Source: Oscillospiraceae bacterium (GTDB lineage: Bacteria; Bacillota; Clostridia; Oscillospirales; Acutalibacteraceae). Taken from it: a stretch of 34,265 bases of DNA. The notes under the pieces were generated by a model, which was given only the letters and a program-made list of their open reading frames with translations, did no database searches and was not told the origin of the DNA. The stretch covers positions 1 to 34,265 of the forward strand of contig SVOD01000006.1 in NCBI GenBank assembly GCA_015066575.1. The letters run 5' to 3'. Of the stretch, positions 16,873-24,931 are shown one piece after another. A program made the translations under genes and the position numbers. The stretch's first letter is position 1. Every line of letters begins with the position of its first letter.

Positions 16873-17739
16873 ATGAAAAAAGTTTTAGCCATTGGCTTGG
16901 CATTGGTGATGTTATTATCCTTTGCCGCCTGCGGTGGGAAGAAAGAAGAAGCCACCACCGCGCAAAGCACTACCGCTGCAGCACCCGCTAATGCGGTCAT
17001 TCGCCTTTCCACCACCACTTCCGTGAATGATTCCGGATTGTTACCGTACCTGCTGCCCGTGTTTGAAAAAGAAACCGGCTACAAGGTCGAAGTGCAGTCT
17101 GCCGGCACCGGTGCCGCCATCCAAAAGGCGGAAGACGGTAATGCCGATTTAATCCTCGTTCACGCAAAGCAGTCCGAAGAAGAGTTCCTTGCAAAGGGCT
17201 TCGGTGTGGAGAGATTACCCTTTATGTATAACTACTTTGTTATTGTCGGTCCCAAGGATGACCCCGCCGGTATCAAGGACTGTAAAGATGCGGCAAGCGC
17301 ATTCGCTAAGATTCAGGCAAGCGGCAGCAAGTTTGTTTCCCGCGGTGACGACAGCGGTACTCACAAAGCGGAACTTAAGATTTGGGGCGAAGGCAAAGCG
17401 CCTGACCCCGCAAAAGCCGATTGGTATATCAGCGCCGGCAAAGGCATGGGCGACTGCTTAACCATGGCAAATGAAATGGGCGCTTACTGCTTGACAGATA
17501 AGGCAACCTTCCTTTCCATGCAAAAAGATTTGAAACTCGATATTCTCCTTGAAAAAGGTGAAGATATGAAAAATACCTATTCTCTGATTGCCGTTAATCC
17601 CGAAAAAGTGGATGGTGTCAATGAAGAAGGCGCAAAGGCGCTCATTGATTGGATGCTCGGCGATGAAGCAAGCAAACTGATTGCCGATTACGGTCAGGAA
17701 GAATACGGCGTTTCGCTCTTTACTTTACTTGAAAAATAA
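16873..17739 (+). CDS. tupA: Tungstate ABC transporter substrate-binding lipoprotein
   Basis: Lipobox LLSFAACGG; STTTSVNDSGLLPYLLPVFEKETGYKVEVQSAGTGAAIQKAEDGNADLILVHAKQSEEEF characteristic of TupA. Start 16873 preferred over 16807 (aggag RBS and signal peptide). Confidence 0.9.
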   Translation: MKKVLAIGLALVMLLSFAACGGKKEEATTAQSTTAAAPANAVIRLSTTTSVNDSGLLPYLLPVFEKETGYKVEVQSAGTGAAIQKAEDGNADLILVHAKQSEEEFLAKGFGVERLPFMYNYFVIVGPKDDPAGIKDCKDAASAFAKIQASGSKFVSRGDDSGTHKAELKIWGEGKAPDPAKADWYISAGKGMGDCLTMANEMGAYCLTDKATFLSMQKDLKLDILLEKGEDMKNTYSLIAVNPEKVDGVNEEGAKALIDWMLGDEASKLIADYGQEEYGVSLFTLLEK

Positions 17740-17742
17740 TTC

Positions 17743-18429
17743 ATGGAAAGTGTAAAACAGGCGTTTGAATTACTGTTTTCTCTTGATAAAGAGCTTTTCC
17801 AAATCATCGGTGTCACGATGAGGATGTCCTTTTTCAGCACGCTTATTTCGTGCTTAATAGGGCTTCCTCTCGGGGCACTGTTAGGCACCAAACGATTCAA
17901 AGGGAAATCCTTTATTTTGAAAATAGTGCATACACTAATGGGCTTGCCGCCGGTTGTGGCAGGCTTATTCGTATATGCACTCTTTACACATTACGGCCCG
18001 CTCGGGCAGTTAAATATGCTTTTTACCGTGCGCGTGATGGTGGTCGCGCAGTGTATTTTGATTACCCCGGTAGTCATCGGCTTAAGTGCTTCAATTGTGC
18101 GCGACAGGTCAAAACCGGTCATTGAAACCGCCAGGGGCATGGGTTTATCCAACACCAAGGTGCTGGGGCTTTGCCTGCGCGAAAGCCGTGCTTCGCTGCT
18201 GTCGGTGGTGCTCAATGCCTTCGGCAGAAGCATTGCCGAAGTGGGTGCGGTGAGCATTGTCGGCGGTAATATACAGTGGAAAACGCGCGTGATGACCACG
18301 GCAATTATGCTCGAAACCAACAAAGGGCGCTTCTCCTTTGCGCTCGCGCTGGGGCTGATATTGTTAATGATTGCGTTTATTGTCAATATCCTGGCGTCTT
18401 TCATTGTAAAGGAGCCTGCCGATGATTAA
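17743..18429 (+). CDS. tupB: Tungstate ABC transporter permease
   Basis: SCLIGLPLGALLGTKRF, MGLPPVVAGLFVYALF, EVGAVSIVGGNIQWKTRVMTTAIMLETNKG; directly after tupA. Confidence 0.9.
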   Translation: MESVKQAFELLFSLDKELFQIIGVTMRMSFFSTLISCLIGLPLGALLGTKRFKGKSFILKIVHTLMGLPPVVAGLFVYALFTHYGPLGQLNMLFTVRVMVVAQCILITPVVIGLSASIVRDRSKPVIETARGMGLSNTKVLGLCLRESRASLLSVVLNAFGRSIAEVGAVSIVGGNIQWKTRVMTTAIMLETNKGRFSFALALGLILLMIAFIVNILASFIVKEPADD

Positions 18430-19021
18430 AATAGAAAATGTAAAAAAATATTATAAAGAGCGCTGTGTGCTCGATATCGAAAGCCTTACTGTGGAGCAGG
18501 GGGAAACCCTGGCAATTTTGGGTGCCAACGGCAGCGGCAAAACAACTTTGTTGCGCATTTTGGCAGGTCTGCTCAAAGCCGATGAAGGCAGTTTTGAACT
18601 GCCCGCCCCGGTGCTCTATTTGCCGCAGCAGTCCTATGCGTTTGCCGGCAACTTGGTGCGCAATGTGCTTATGGGCACCAAAGCGGCAGCAGGGGAAGCG
18701 GAGCAGCTGCTGGACTCAATGGGGCTTGGCGCTTTAAAAGAGAAAAAAGCCGCCTCGCTTTCGGGCGGTGAACTGCAAAGGCTGGCGCTGTGCCGCCTGC
18801 TCATTCGCCCCGCAAAGGTACTGCTTTTAGATGAACCGACCGCTGCTTGCGATGCGCAAGGCACCGCGCTGATAGCAGAAGCGCTCGCAGACTACCAACA
18901 AAAAGAGGGGTGCTCCATTCTTTTGAGCACCCATGAGAAGGAATTTGCCACTGCCTGCGCGCATCACAGCATTACATTGCGCGACGGCAAAATTGAAAAA
19001 GAGCAAGAGGAAGTATGTTAA
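18422..19021 (+). CDS. tupC: Tungstate ABC transporter ATP-binding protein
   Basis: Walker A GANGSGKTT, signature LSGGELQRLALCRLL, Walker B VLLLDEPTAACD; overlaps tupB by 8 nt. Confidence 0.9.
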   Translation: MIKIENVKKYYKERCVLDIESLTVEQGETLAILGANGSGKTTLLRILAGLLKADEGSFELPAPVLYLPQQSYAFAGNLVRNVLMGTKAAAGEAEQLLDSMGLGALKEKKAASLSGGELQRLALCRLLIRPAKVLLLDEPTAACDAQGTALIAEALADYQQKEGCSILLSTHEKEFATACAHHSITLRDGKIEKEQEEVC

Positions 19022-20205
19022 AAGTCGTTTCCAAATCAGAAGCCGTGCGAACCGTTCTCAAAGCGACTGCCGCGGCAGTATTGCCGACCGAGCGCGTTGC
19101 CTTGAGCGCTGCCTGCGGCAGAGTGACGGCGGCGGACATTGTTGCCGCCGAGAATATTCCCGCCTTTGACCGCTCGACGGTGGACGGGTTTGCGCTCTGT
19201 GCCGCCGATACCTTCGGTGCGTCGGCAGCCATTCCGGCGCAGCTTGACATAGCGGGAGAAATCTTGATGGGTGAGTGCACGCCGCTTCATTTAAAGCACG
19301 GGCAGTGTGCGCGCATTGCCACAGGCGGTATGCTTCCGGCAGGTGCCGATGCCGCCGTGATGGTCGAGCATACCGACTCTCAAAACGGTCTTTGCTTAGT
19401 CTACCAACCCGTTTTTCCGTTTGAAAATATTACCAAAAAAGGCGATGATATCACTGCCGGCTCTGTCGCGATTGCGCGGCACACGTCGCTTACACCGGCG
19501 CATATCGGTATTTTGGCAGCGCTGGGAGTAAAGGAAGTGCCGGTGCTTCAAAAGCCGATGGTCGCCATTATTTCTACCGGCGATGAAATCAGCACTGCGC
19601 CCTCTCTCGGGCAAATTCGCGATGTCAACGGTCCGCTGCTGACTGACGCGCTTGAAGCGGCAGGGTGTCGGGCGCTGTATTTCGGCGCGGTGAAAGACGA
19701 TAAAGAAATGATTACCCGCGCACTTGAGCGGTGTTTGGAACAAGCCGATGCCGTGCTCATTTCCGGCGGCTCCTCTGCCGGTAGCCGCGATATGACGGTG
19801 GACATTCTTGATACGCTCGGTGAAGTCTATTTTCACGGCATTGCCATGAAACCCGGCAAACCCACCATTTTCGGTATGGCGCGCGGGAAAGCGGTGTTCG
19901 GGCTGCCCGGTCACCCGTTGGCGGCATATTTTGTTTACCGCCTGATTGTCAAACCTTATTTAGACAGTTTGCTGCAACAGGCTGCAGCAGCGCCGCTCTT
20001 TACGGCAACGCTTGCGCAAAATGTTCCCTCTAATCACGGCAGAGAGGAGTACCTCTGTGTCAAAAAAGAAGGGGAAAGCATTGTTCCGATTCACAGTAAA
20101 TCGGGCATTATTTCCGTTTTGTCGGCGGCAGACGGATATATTTGTGTTCCCCGCGATGCCGAAGGCTTAGCGGCGGGTACACAAGTGGAGGTGTGGAAAC
20201 TCTAA
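19015..20205 (+). CDS. moeA: MoeA-family molybdopterin molybdenumtransferase
   Basis: FDRSTVDGFAL, ATGGMLPAGADAAVMVEHT, STGDEI, SGGSSAGSRD, MKPGKPTIFG, GLPGHPLA. Confidence 0.9.
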   Translation: MLKVVSKSEAVRTVLKATAAAVLPTERVALSAACGRVTAADIVAAENIPAFDRSTVDGFALCAADTFGASAAIPAQLDIAGEILMGECTPLHLKHGQCARIATGGMLPAGADAAVMVEHTDSQNGLCLVYQPVFPFENITKKGDDITAGSVAIARHTSLTPAHIGILAALGVKEVPVLQKPMVAIISTGDEISTAPSLGQIRDVNGPLLTDALEAAGCRALYFGAVKDDKEMITRALERCLEQADAVLISGGSSAGSRDMTVDILDTLGEVYFHGIAMKPGKPTIFGMARGKAVFGLPGHPLAAYFVYRLIVKPYLDSLLQQAAAAPLFTATLAQNVPSNHGREEYLCVKKEGESIVPIHSKSGIISVLSAADGYICVPRDAEGLAAGTQVEVWKL

Positions 20206-22086
20206 ATGAAACATAACTATTTAAACAATACGTCTTTAAATGAGGCAAAAGAAATATATTACTCTCACTTAAAAGCAGTCGGTTTGGCGGCGCGCAGTGA
20301 GGTGGTCGCCGTGCGTGAAGCCGGCGGCAGAGTGCTCAAAGATGCCGCCTATGCGCGCATCTGCTCGCCTCACTACAATGCTTGTGCGATGGACGGTATT
20401 GCCGTTTGCGCTGCCGATACCTTTGCGGCAAGCGAAAAAATACCGCTGACATTAGCCCCCGAAAGCTACACGGTGGTCGATACCGGCGACCCGCTGCCAA
20501 AAGGCTGTGATGCCGTGATTATGGTAGAGGATTTAATCGAAACCGAGAGCGGGGAAGTGCGCATCATTGCCCCCGTGCGCCCGTGGCAAAATGTGCGCCA
20601 GGTCGGCGAGGATATTTGTATGGGCGATATGTTGGCGCCCTCCGGTACGGTATTGAGCCCTTCGCTGTGCGGCGCGCTGTTGGCAGGCGGTGTGACCGAA
20701 ATAGAGGTGCTCGCAAAGCCCGTATTCGGCATTATTCCGACCGGTGATGAAATTGTAGCGCCGACGGCAGACCCTAAAGAGGGCGAAATTATTGAATTTA
20801 ATTCCACTATTTTTGCTTCTTACCTGGAAAGCCACGGTGCAGCCGTAAAGGTTTACCCCATTACAAAAGACGTCAAAAGCGATATTTTAGCGGTGGTGGA
20901 GCGCGCATTGTGCGAATGTGACGGTGTGTTAATCTGCGCCGGTTCTTCCGCCGGCAGAGATGATTATACCGCCGAAATCATTGCATCATTAGGCACCGTG
21001 TTGGTGCACGGCATTGCCATCAAGCCCGGTAAACCCGCCATTTTAGGCGAAGCGCAGAGCAAACCCGTTATCGGGCTGCCGGGGTACCCGGTTTCCGCTA
21101 TTGTGATCATGGAAGAGATTGTTCGTGAAGTAATTGACCTTTACAACAACAAAACACCCTCTGCACCGCCGACAGTTAAAGCGGTGTTGGGGAAAAAGGT
21201 GGTTTCTTCTCTCAAATACAGTGAATATATCCGCGTGGCGCTTGGCAGCATTGGCGGTGCGCTCAGTGCCGTGCCGCTGGGTAGAGGCGCCGGCGTGATT
21301 ACCTCATTTACGAAGGCAGACGGTATTTTGCTCTTGCCGCAAAACTGCGAGGGCTTGGAAGCGGGAACAACGGTGGATGTTCGCTTACTAAAACCTCTTT
21401 GCGAAATAGAGAATACTCTAATCGTTACCGGCTCTCACGACCCGCTCATTGATGAAGTGGCAGATGCCCTTGCCAAAGAGGGAGCGCCGTTTCGCGTTTG
21501 CTCCACCCACGTGGGCAGTATGGGCGCGATTTATGCCATTCAGGGCGGTCTTGCGCACCTGGGCGGTGTGCATCTTTTAGACAGTGAGAGCGGCACCTAC
21601 AATACGAGCTATATCGAGCGCTTTTTCCCGGAGGGCGGCGCCGTGCTTTTAGACGGTGTGGGAAGAGTGCAGGGCTTAATGGTACAAAAAGGCAATCCGC
21701 TGGGTATCAAAACCTTTCAAGATATTGCCGCGCACCGCTATGTCAACCGCCAGCGCGGGGCAGGCACCAGGATTTTGTGCGATTATCTGTTAGAAAAAAA
21801 CGGCATAGCACCCGAGGATGTGGAGGGCTATGCCAATGAAGAATACACCCACACCGCGGTAGCAGCACTCATTGCCGCCGGAAATGCGGATGCGGGGCTC
21901 GGGATTTATTCCGCCGCCAAAATGTATGACTTGGATTTTATCCCGATTTGTACGGAAACTTACCAATTTCTGGTCGATGAGCGCTACCGCGATGCGCCAC
22001 AGGTGCAGGCATTTCTCAAGATGCTGCATTCGCCCGCCTTTGCTAAGCGCTTAGAAGCGCTCGGCGGCTATGCATTAGAAAAGTAG
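20206..22086 (+). CDS. MoeA-family protein fused to C-terminal PBP-like domain
   Basis: MoeA motifs (YNACAMDGIAV, DTGDPLPKGCDAVIMVEDL, PTGDEI, GSSAGRDDYTAE, IKPGKPAILG, GLPGYPVS) then LIVTGSHDPLIDEVADAL..GLAHLGGVHLLDSESGTYN..VNRQRGAGTRILCDYLL typical of PBP-like domain fusions. Confidence 0.9.
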   Translation: MKHNYLNNTSLNEAKEIYYSHLKAVGLAARSEVVAVREAGGRVLKDAAYARICSPHYNACAMDGIAVCAADTFAASEKIPLTLAPESYTVVDTGDPLPKGCDAVIMVEDLIETESGEVRIIAPVRPWQNVRQVGEDICMGDMLAPSGTVLSPSLCGALLAGGVTEIEVLAKPVFGIIPTGDEIVAPTADPKEGEIIEFNSTIFASYLESHGAAVKVYPITKDVKSDILAVVERALCECDGVLICAGSSAGRDDYTAEIIASLGTVLVHGIAIKPGKPAILGEAQSKPVIGLPGYPVSAIVIMEEIVREVIDLYNNKTPSAPPTVKAVLGKKVVSSLKYSEYIRVALGSIGGALSAVPLGRGAGVITSFTKADGILLLPQNCEGLEAGTTVDVRLLKPLCEIENTLIVTGSHDPLIDEVADALAKEGAPFRVCSTHVGSMGAIYAIQGGLAHLGGVHLLDSESGTYNTSYIERFFPEGGAVLLDGVGRVQGLMVQKGNPLGIKTFQDIAAHRYVNRQRGAGTRILCDYLLEKNGIAPEDVEGYANEEYTHTAVAALIAAGNADAGLGIYSAAKMYDLDFIPICTETYQFLVDERYRDAPQVQAFLKMLHSPAFAKRLEALGGYALEK

Positions 22087-22095
22087 AGGAAAGAA

Positions 22096-22566
22096 ATGAT
22101 GCTTACTCATATCAATCAAAAAGGGGAAGCCGTGATGGTCGATATCAGCCAAAAAAGCGAAACGGCGCGCGCGGCTAAAGCCTATGCGAGAATTAAAATG
22201 CAACCTGCAACCCTGCAAAAGCTGCTTGCGGCAGATTTAAAAAAGGGCGACGGGCTCGGTACGGCGCGCATTGCGGGTATTATGGGGGCGAAAAATACCG
22301 CTTCCCTCATTCCGCTGTGCCACAACATCCCGATAGAAAAGGTGGAAGTGGAATTCCAAAAAGAGAGCGACACCGCGCTTGCGATTTATGTCAGCGCGAA
22401 GTGCTCCTACAAAACGGGGATTGAAATGGAAGTGCTCACCGGTGCAAGCGTTGCCGCACTGACCGTTTACGATATGTGCAAGGCAATCGACCGCGCGATG
22501 GTCATTGAAGAAATAAAATTACTCAAAAAAACAGGCGGAAAGAGCGACTACCGTTATGAAGGATAG
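22096..22566 (+). CDS. moaC: Cyclic pyranopterin monophosphate synthase
   Basis: VDISQKSETARAAKA, LIPLCHNIPIEKVEV, KTGIEMEVLTGASVAALTVYDMCKA, KTGGKSDY. Confidence 0.93.
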   Translation: MMLTHINQKGEAVMVDISQKSETARAAKAYARIKMQPATLQKLLAADLKKGDGLGTARIAGIMGAKNTASLIPLCHNIPIEKVEVEFQKESDTALAIYVSAKCSYKTGIEMEVLTGASVAALTVYDMCKAIDRAMVIEEIKLLKKTGGKSDYRYEG

Positions 22567-23491
22567 CTTCGGCAGAGAAATTTCATACCTGCGCGTGTCT
22601 GTTACACAGCGCTGCAATCTCAACTGCGTTTACTGCGGTAAAGAGGGTTGCGCCAAAAAAGAGGCAGAACTTTCCGCGCGAGATATTTGCCGGCTGGTCA
22701 GCGCCTTTGCCGCGTGCGGTATTAAGAAGGTGCGCATCACGGGCGGTGAACCGCTTGTGCGCGCGGATATTTGCGAAATTGTCAAAAGCATTCATGCGAT
22801 TGCGGGGATTGAAACCATTGCCTTAACCACCAACGGCGTTTATTTAAAGCAATATGCCGCGGCGCTCAAAGAGGCGGGGCTGCAAAGTGTCAATATTTCG
22901 CTTGACAGCACCGATGAAAGCACCTACCGCCACTTGACCGGGGCGGCAGTGTTGCACAAGGTTTTGGAAGGCATTGAAGCAGCGCAGGCAGTCGGGCTTG
23001 CGCCGATTAAGATTAACGCCGTATTGATGAAGGGTGTCAACAGCGACGGGGCGGAGGAGCTTATCGCACTTGCCGAAAAAGCACCGCTGGATGTGCGCTT
23101 TATTGAACTGATGCCGTTTTCCGTAAGCGGTGAAGATAAAGAGCTGATTGTCACCGGTGCGGAAATTTTGCGGCAGTTTCCGTTCCTCAAGCCGCTTCGC
23201 AGCGAGCCGGGCACCGCACGTTATTACGGTGCGGAAGGCTTCCGCGGCAGGGTCGGGTTTATCAATGCCGTCAGCCGCAAGTTTTGCGCCGATTGTAACC
23301 GCGTGCGCCTGCTGTGTGACGGGAAGGTCAAACCCTGCTTGGGGGATGACACACTCTATGATGTCATGCCATATATCGAGGATGAAGCGGCGCTTGTCGA
23401 GCAGATACAGTCCATTATATTAAAAAAACCCGCCGGGCATCATTTTGAGGAACAGGCACCCGCGCACGGGTTGAATCGCACCGGAGGATAG
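22556..23491 (+). CDS. moaA: GTP 3',8-cyclase (radical SAM)
   Basis: LRVSVTQRCNLNCVYCG, RITGGEPLVR, NISLDS, C-terminal FCADCNRVRLLCDGKVKPCLG and terminal GG. Confidence 0.94.
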   Translation: MKDSFGREISYLRVSVTQRCNLNCVYCGKEGCAKKEAELSARDICRLVSAFAACGIKKVRITGGEPLVRADICEIVKSIHAIAGIETIALTTNGVYLKQYAAALKEAGLQSVNISLDSTDESTYRHLTGAAVLHKVLEGIEAAQAVGLAPIKINAVLMKGVNSDGAEELIALAEKAPLDVRFIELMPFSVSGEDKELIVTGAEILRQFPFLKPLRSEPGTARYYGAEGFRGRVGFINAVSRKFCADCNRVRLLCDGKVKPCLGDDTLYDVMPYIEDEAALVEQIQSIILKKPAGHHFEEQAPAHGLNRTGG

Positions 23492-23495
23492 CGGA

Positions 23496-23575
23496 AAGGC
23501 GTTGCCTTGCAATCCGGAATGCGCAGTGAAATGTGGCGAGCTTTGCTCGCATTTAAATGTGTTGCTATGCAACAC
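23496..23575. repeat. Cluster of three triloop mini-hairpins
   Basis: aaggc-gtt-gcctt (23496-23508), gcgagc-ttt-gctcgc (23536-23550), gtgttgc-tat-gcaacac (23559-23575). Confidence 0.65.
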
Positions 23576-23579
23576 CACC

Positions 23580-23619
23580 ATTCGCTAATATGCAAATATG
23601 CCAATAGGCGAATAGGCTG
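23580..23619. repeat. Octamer-period array, 5 units
   Basis: attcgcta atatgcaa atatgcca ataggcga ataggctg. Confidence 0.75.
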
Positions 23620-23634
23620 ACAAAGGAGATAAAA

Positions 23635-24072
23635 ATGGCAAAAGTAGTTGCAATTAATATCAGCACCAAAAAGAAAACGCCGAAGCAATCGGTCCCTGCG
23701 GGGAAACTGATTGAAAACTTCGGCTTTGAGGGGGATGCCCATGCGGGCAACTGGCACCGCCAGGTCAGCCTTTTGGGCAAAGAGAGTATTGAAAAATCCA
23801 AGGGTATGCGCACCGATGGGCTCTGCCACGGGATGTTTGCCGAAAACATCACCACCGAAGGCATTACACTGTATACTATGCCCGTCGGCACCAAACTGCA
23901 AATCGGCGAAGAAGCACTGATTGAAATCACCCAAATCGGCAAGGAGTGCCACGACGGCTGCGCGATTAAAGAGCTTGTGGGCAAGTGCATTATGCCGCGC
24001 GAAGGCATCTTCGCCAAGGTGCTGCGCGGCGGCACTGTCAAACCCGGCGACAGCATTGTTGTGGTGGAGTGA
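23635..24072 (+). CDS. MOSC domain protein
   Basis: FGFEGDAHAGNWHRQVSLL, FAENITTEGI, ECHDGCAIK; RBS aaaggagat. Confidence 0.88.
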   Translation: MAKVVAINISTKKKTPKQSVPAGKLIENFGFEGDAHAGNWHRQVSLLGKESIEKSKGMRTDGLCHGMFAENITTEGITLYTMPVGTKLQIGEEALIEITQIGKECHDGCAIKELVGKCIMPREGIFAKVLRGGTVKPGDSIVVVE

Positions 24073-24091
24073 TGAGCTTAAATATGGTAAT

Positions 24092-24124
24092 AAAAACAGC
24101 ACTTCAGGCGAAGTGCTGTTTTTT
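24092..24124 (+). terminator. Intrinsic terminator
   Basis: aaaaacagcactt...aagtgctgtttttt. Confidence 0.8.
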
Positions 24125-24153
24125 GTCGCTATAAAATGATGTTGTATGGGCAT

Positions 24154-24265
24154 AAAAAAAGCAGGCCGTCTTCGCGCGCCAGTGACTCGGAACTGCGCTA
24201 ACGCGTTCGCTACCTGCCCCTTGCGGTTCACTAGCTGAGTAATACTCAAAACCGAATCCAGTGAT
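24154..24265 (-). ncRNA. Candidate orphan small RNA (about 110 nt), family unknown
   Basis: Minus-strand promoter TTGACT-N16-TATAAT (24299-24272) followed by tgagt-att-actca hairpin and ending gcagg...cctgc-TTTTTTT (24154-24160 as poly-A on plus); no convincing ORF. Confidence 0.5.
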
Positions 24266-24271
24266 ATAGTA

Positions 24272-24299
24272 ATTATATCATACGCTGCTGATAAGTCAA
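24272..24299 (-). promoter_or_regulatory. Sigma-A type promoter
   Basis: TTGACT tatcagcagcgtatga TATAAT on the minus strand. Confidence 0.65.
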
Positions 24300-24420
24300 T
24301 AAACGATCTTAAATCTCTTTAGAAATAGTTATTATTTCAACATAGGTTCTCCCGGCTGAGTCATGAACCCGCGCTGCGTTCAAGGAGTGAAAAGCGGGTT
24401 CGAGCCCCTTTTTCTTCTTC

Positions 24421-24460
24421 AAAGTAAGAAGCACCCGAAAAAACGGGTGCTTCTTACTTT
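24421..24460 (-). terminator. 17-bp hairpin at tRNA 3' end
   Basis: aaagtaagaagcacccg-aaaaaa-cgggtgcttcttacttt. Confidence 0.6.
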
Positions 24461-24535
24461 GGTGGATCCAAAGGGACTCGAACCCTCGACCTCTGCGTTG
24501 CGAACGCAGCGCTCTCCCAACTGAGCTATGAACCC
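24460..24535 (-). tRNA. tRNA-Ala(CGC), CCA encoded
   Basis: Minus strand GGGTTCA TA GCTCAGTTGGGAGAGC G CTGCG TTCGCAA CGCAG AGGTC GAGGG TTCGAGT CCCTT TGGATCC A CCA; anticodon CGC, G3-U70 alanine identity pair. Confidence 0.92.
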
Positions 24536-24719
24536 GTATTTAATTTTTAGTTAGGTTTATGTTGGGCTCGCACTGCTACGCAGCGCTCTACCCGCCAAAA
24601 ACATAGTCGCAATTCTCGCTTGGAGCGCTTCGCCTTGCTCCTTGTTTTTTCACTCATTGTCTTGCCTGCTTCTGCCACCGGCAGCGGCAAGCCTCTTCGA
24701 CCAACTGAGCTATGAACCC
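24536..24719 (-). repeat. 184-bp tandem unit A containing the tRNA-Ala 5' part
   Basis: Ends (plus) ..ccaactgagctatgaaccc, the complement of tRNA nucleotides 1-19; near identical to unit B. Confidence 0.85.
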
Positions 24720-24903
24720 GTATTAAATTTTCAGTTAAGTAATCGTTGGGCTCGCTCTGCTACGCAGCGCTCTTTCCGCCAAAAACATAGTCGCAATTCT
24801 CGCTTGGAGCGCTTCGTCTTGCTCCTTGTTTTTTTACTCATCGTCTTGCCTTCATCTGCCACCGGCAGCGGCAAGCCTCTTCGACCAACTGAGCTATGAA
24901 CCC
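24720..24903 (-). repeat. 184-bp tandem unit B containing the tRNA-Ala 5' part
   Basis: gtattaaattttcagttaagtaatcgttgggctcgctctgctacgcagcgctc...ccaccggcagcggcaagcctcttcgaccaactgagctatgaaccc. Confidence 0.85.
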
Positions 24904-24905
24904 GT

Positions 24906-24931
24906 ATACAGCGCACACGGTGCGCTTTTTT
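24906..24931 (+). terminator. Intrinsic-terminator-like hairpin with T7
   Basis: agcgcac-acg-gtgcgct-ttttttt. Confidence 0.6.

Noticed and set aside
23440-24249. 269-aa minus-strand ORF
   Set aside because: Antisense to the MOSC gene and running through the repeat spacer; no family motif. Its 5' end overlaps the candidate ncRNA.
24154-24265. Known housekeeping ncRNA (SRP RNA, 6S, RNase P, tmRNA) as identity of the small RNA
   Set aside because: No core motif of these families recognised; left as unknown.
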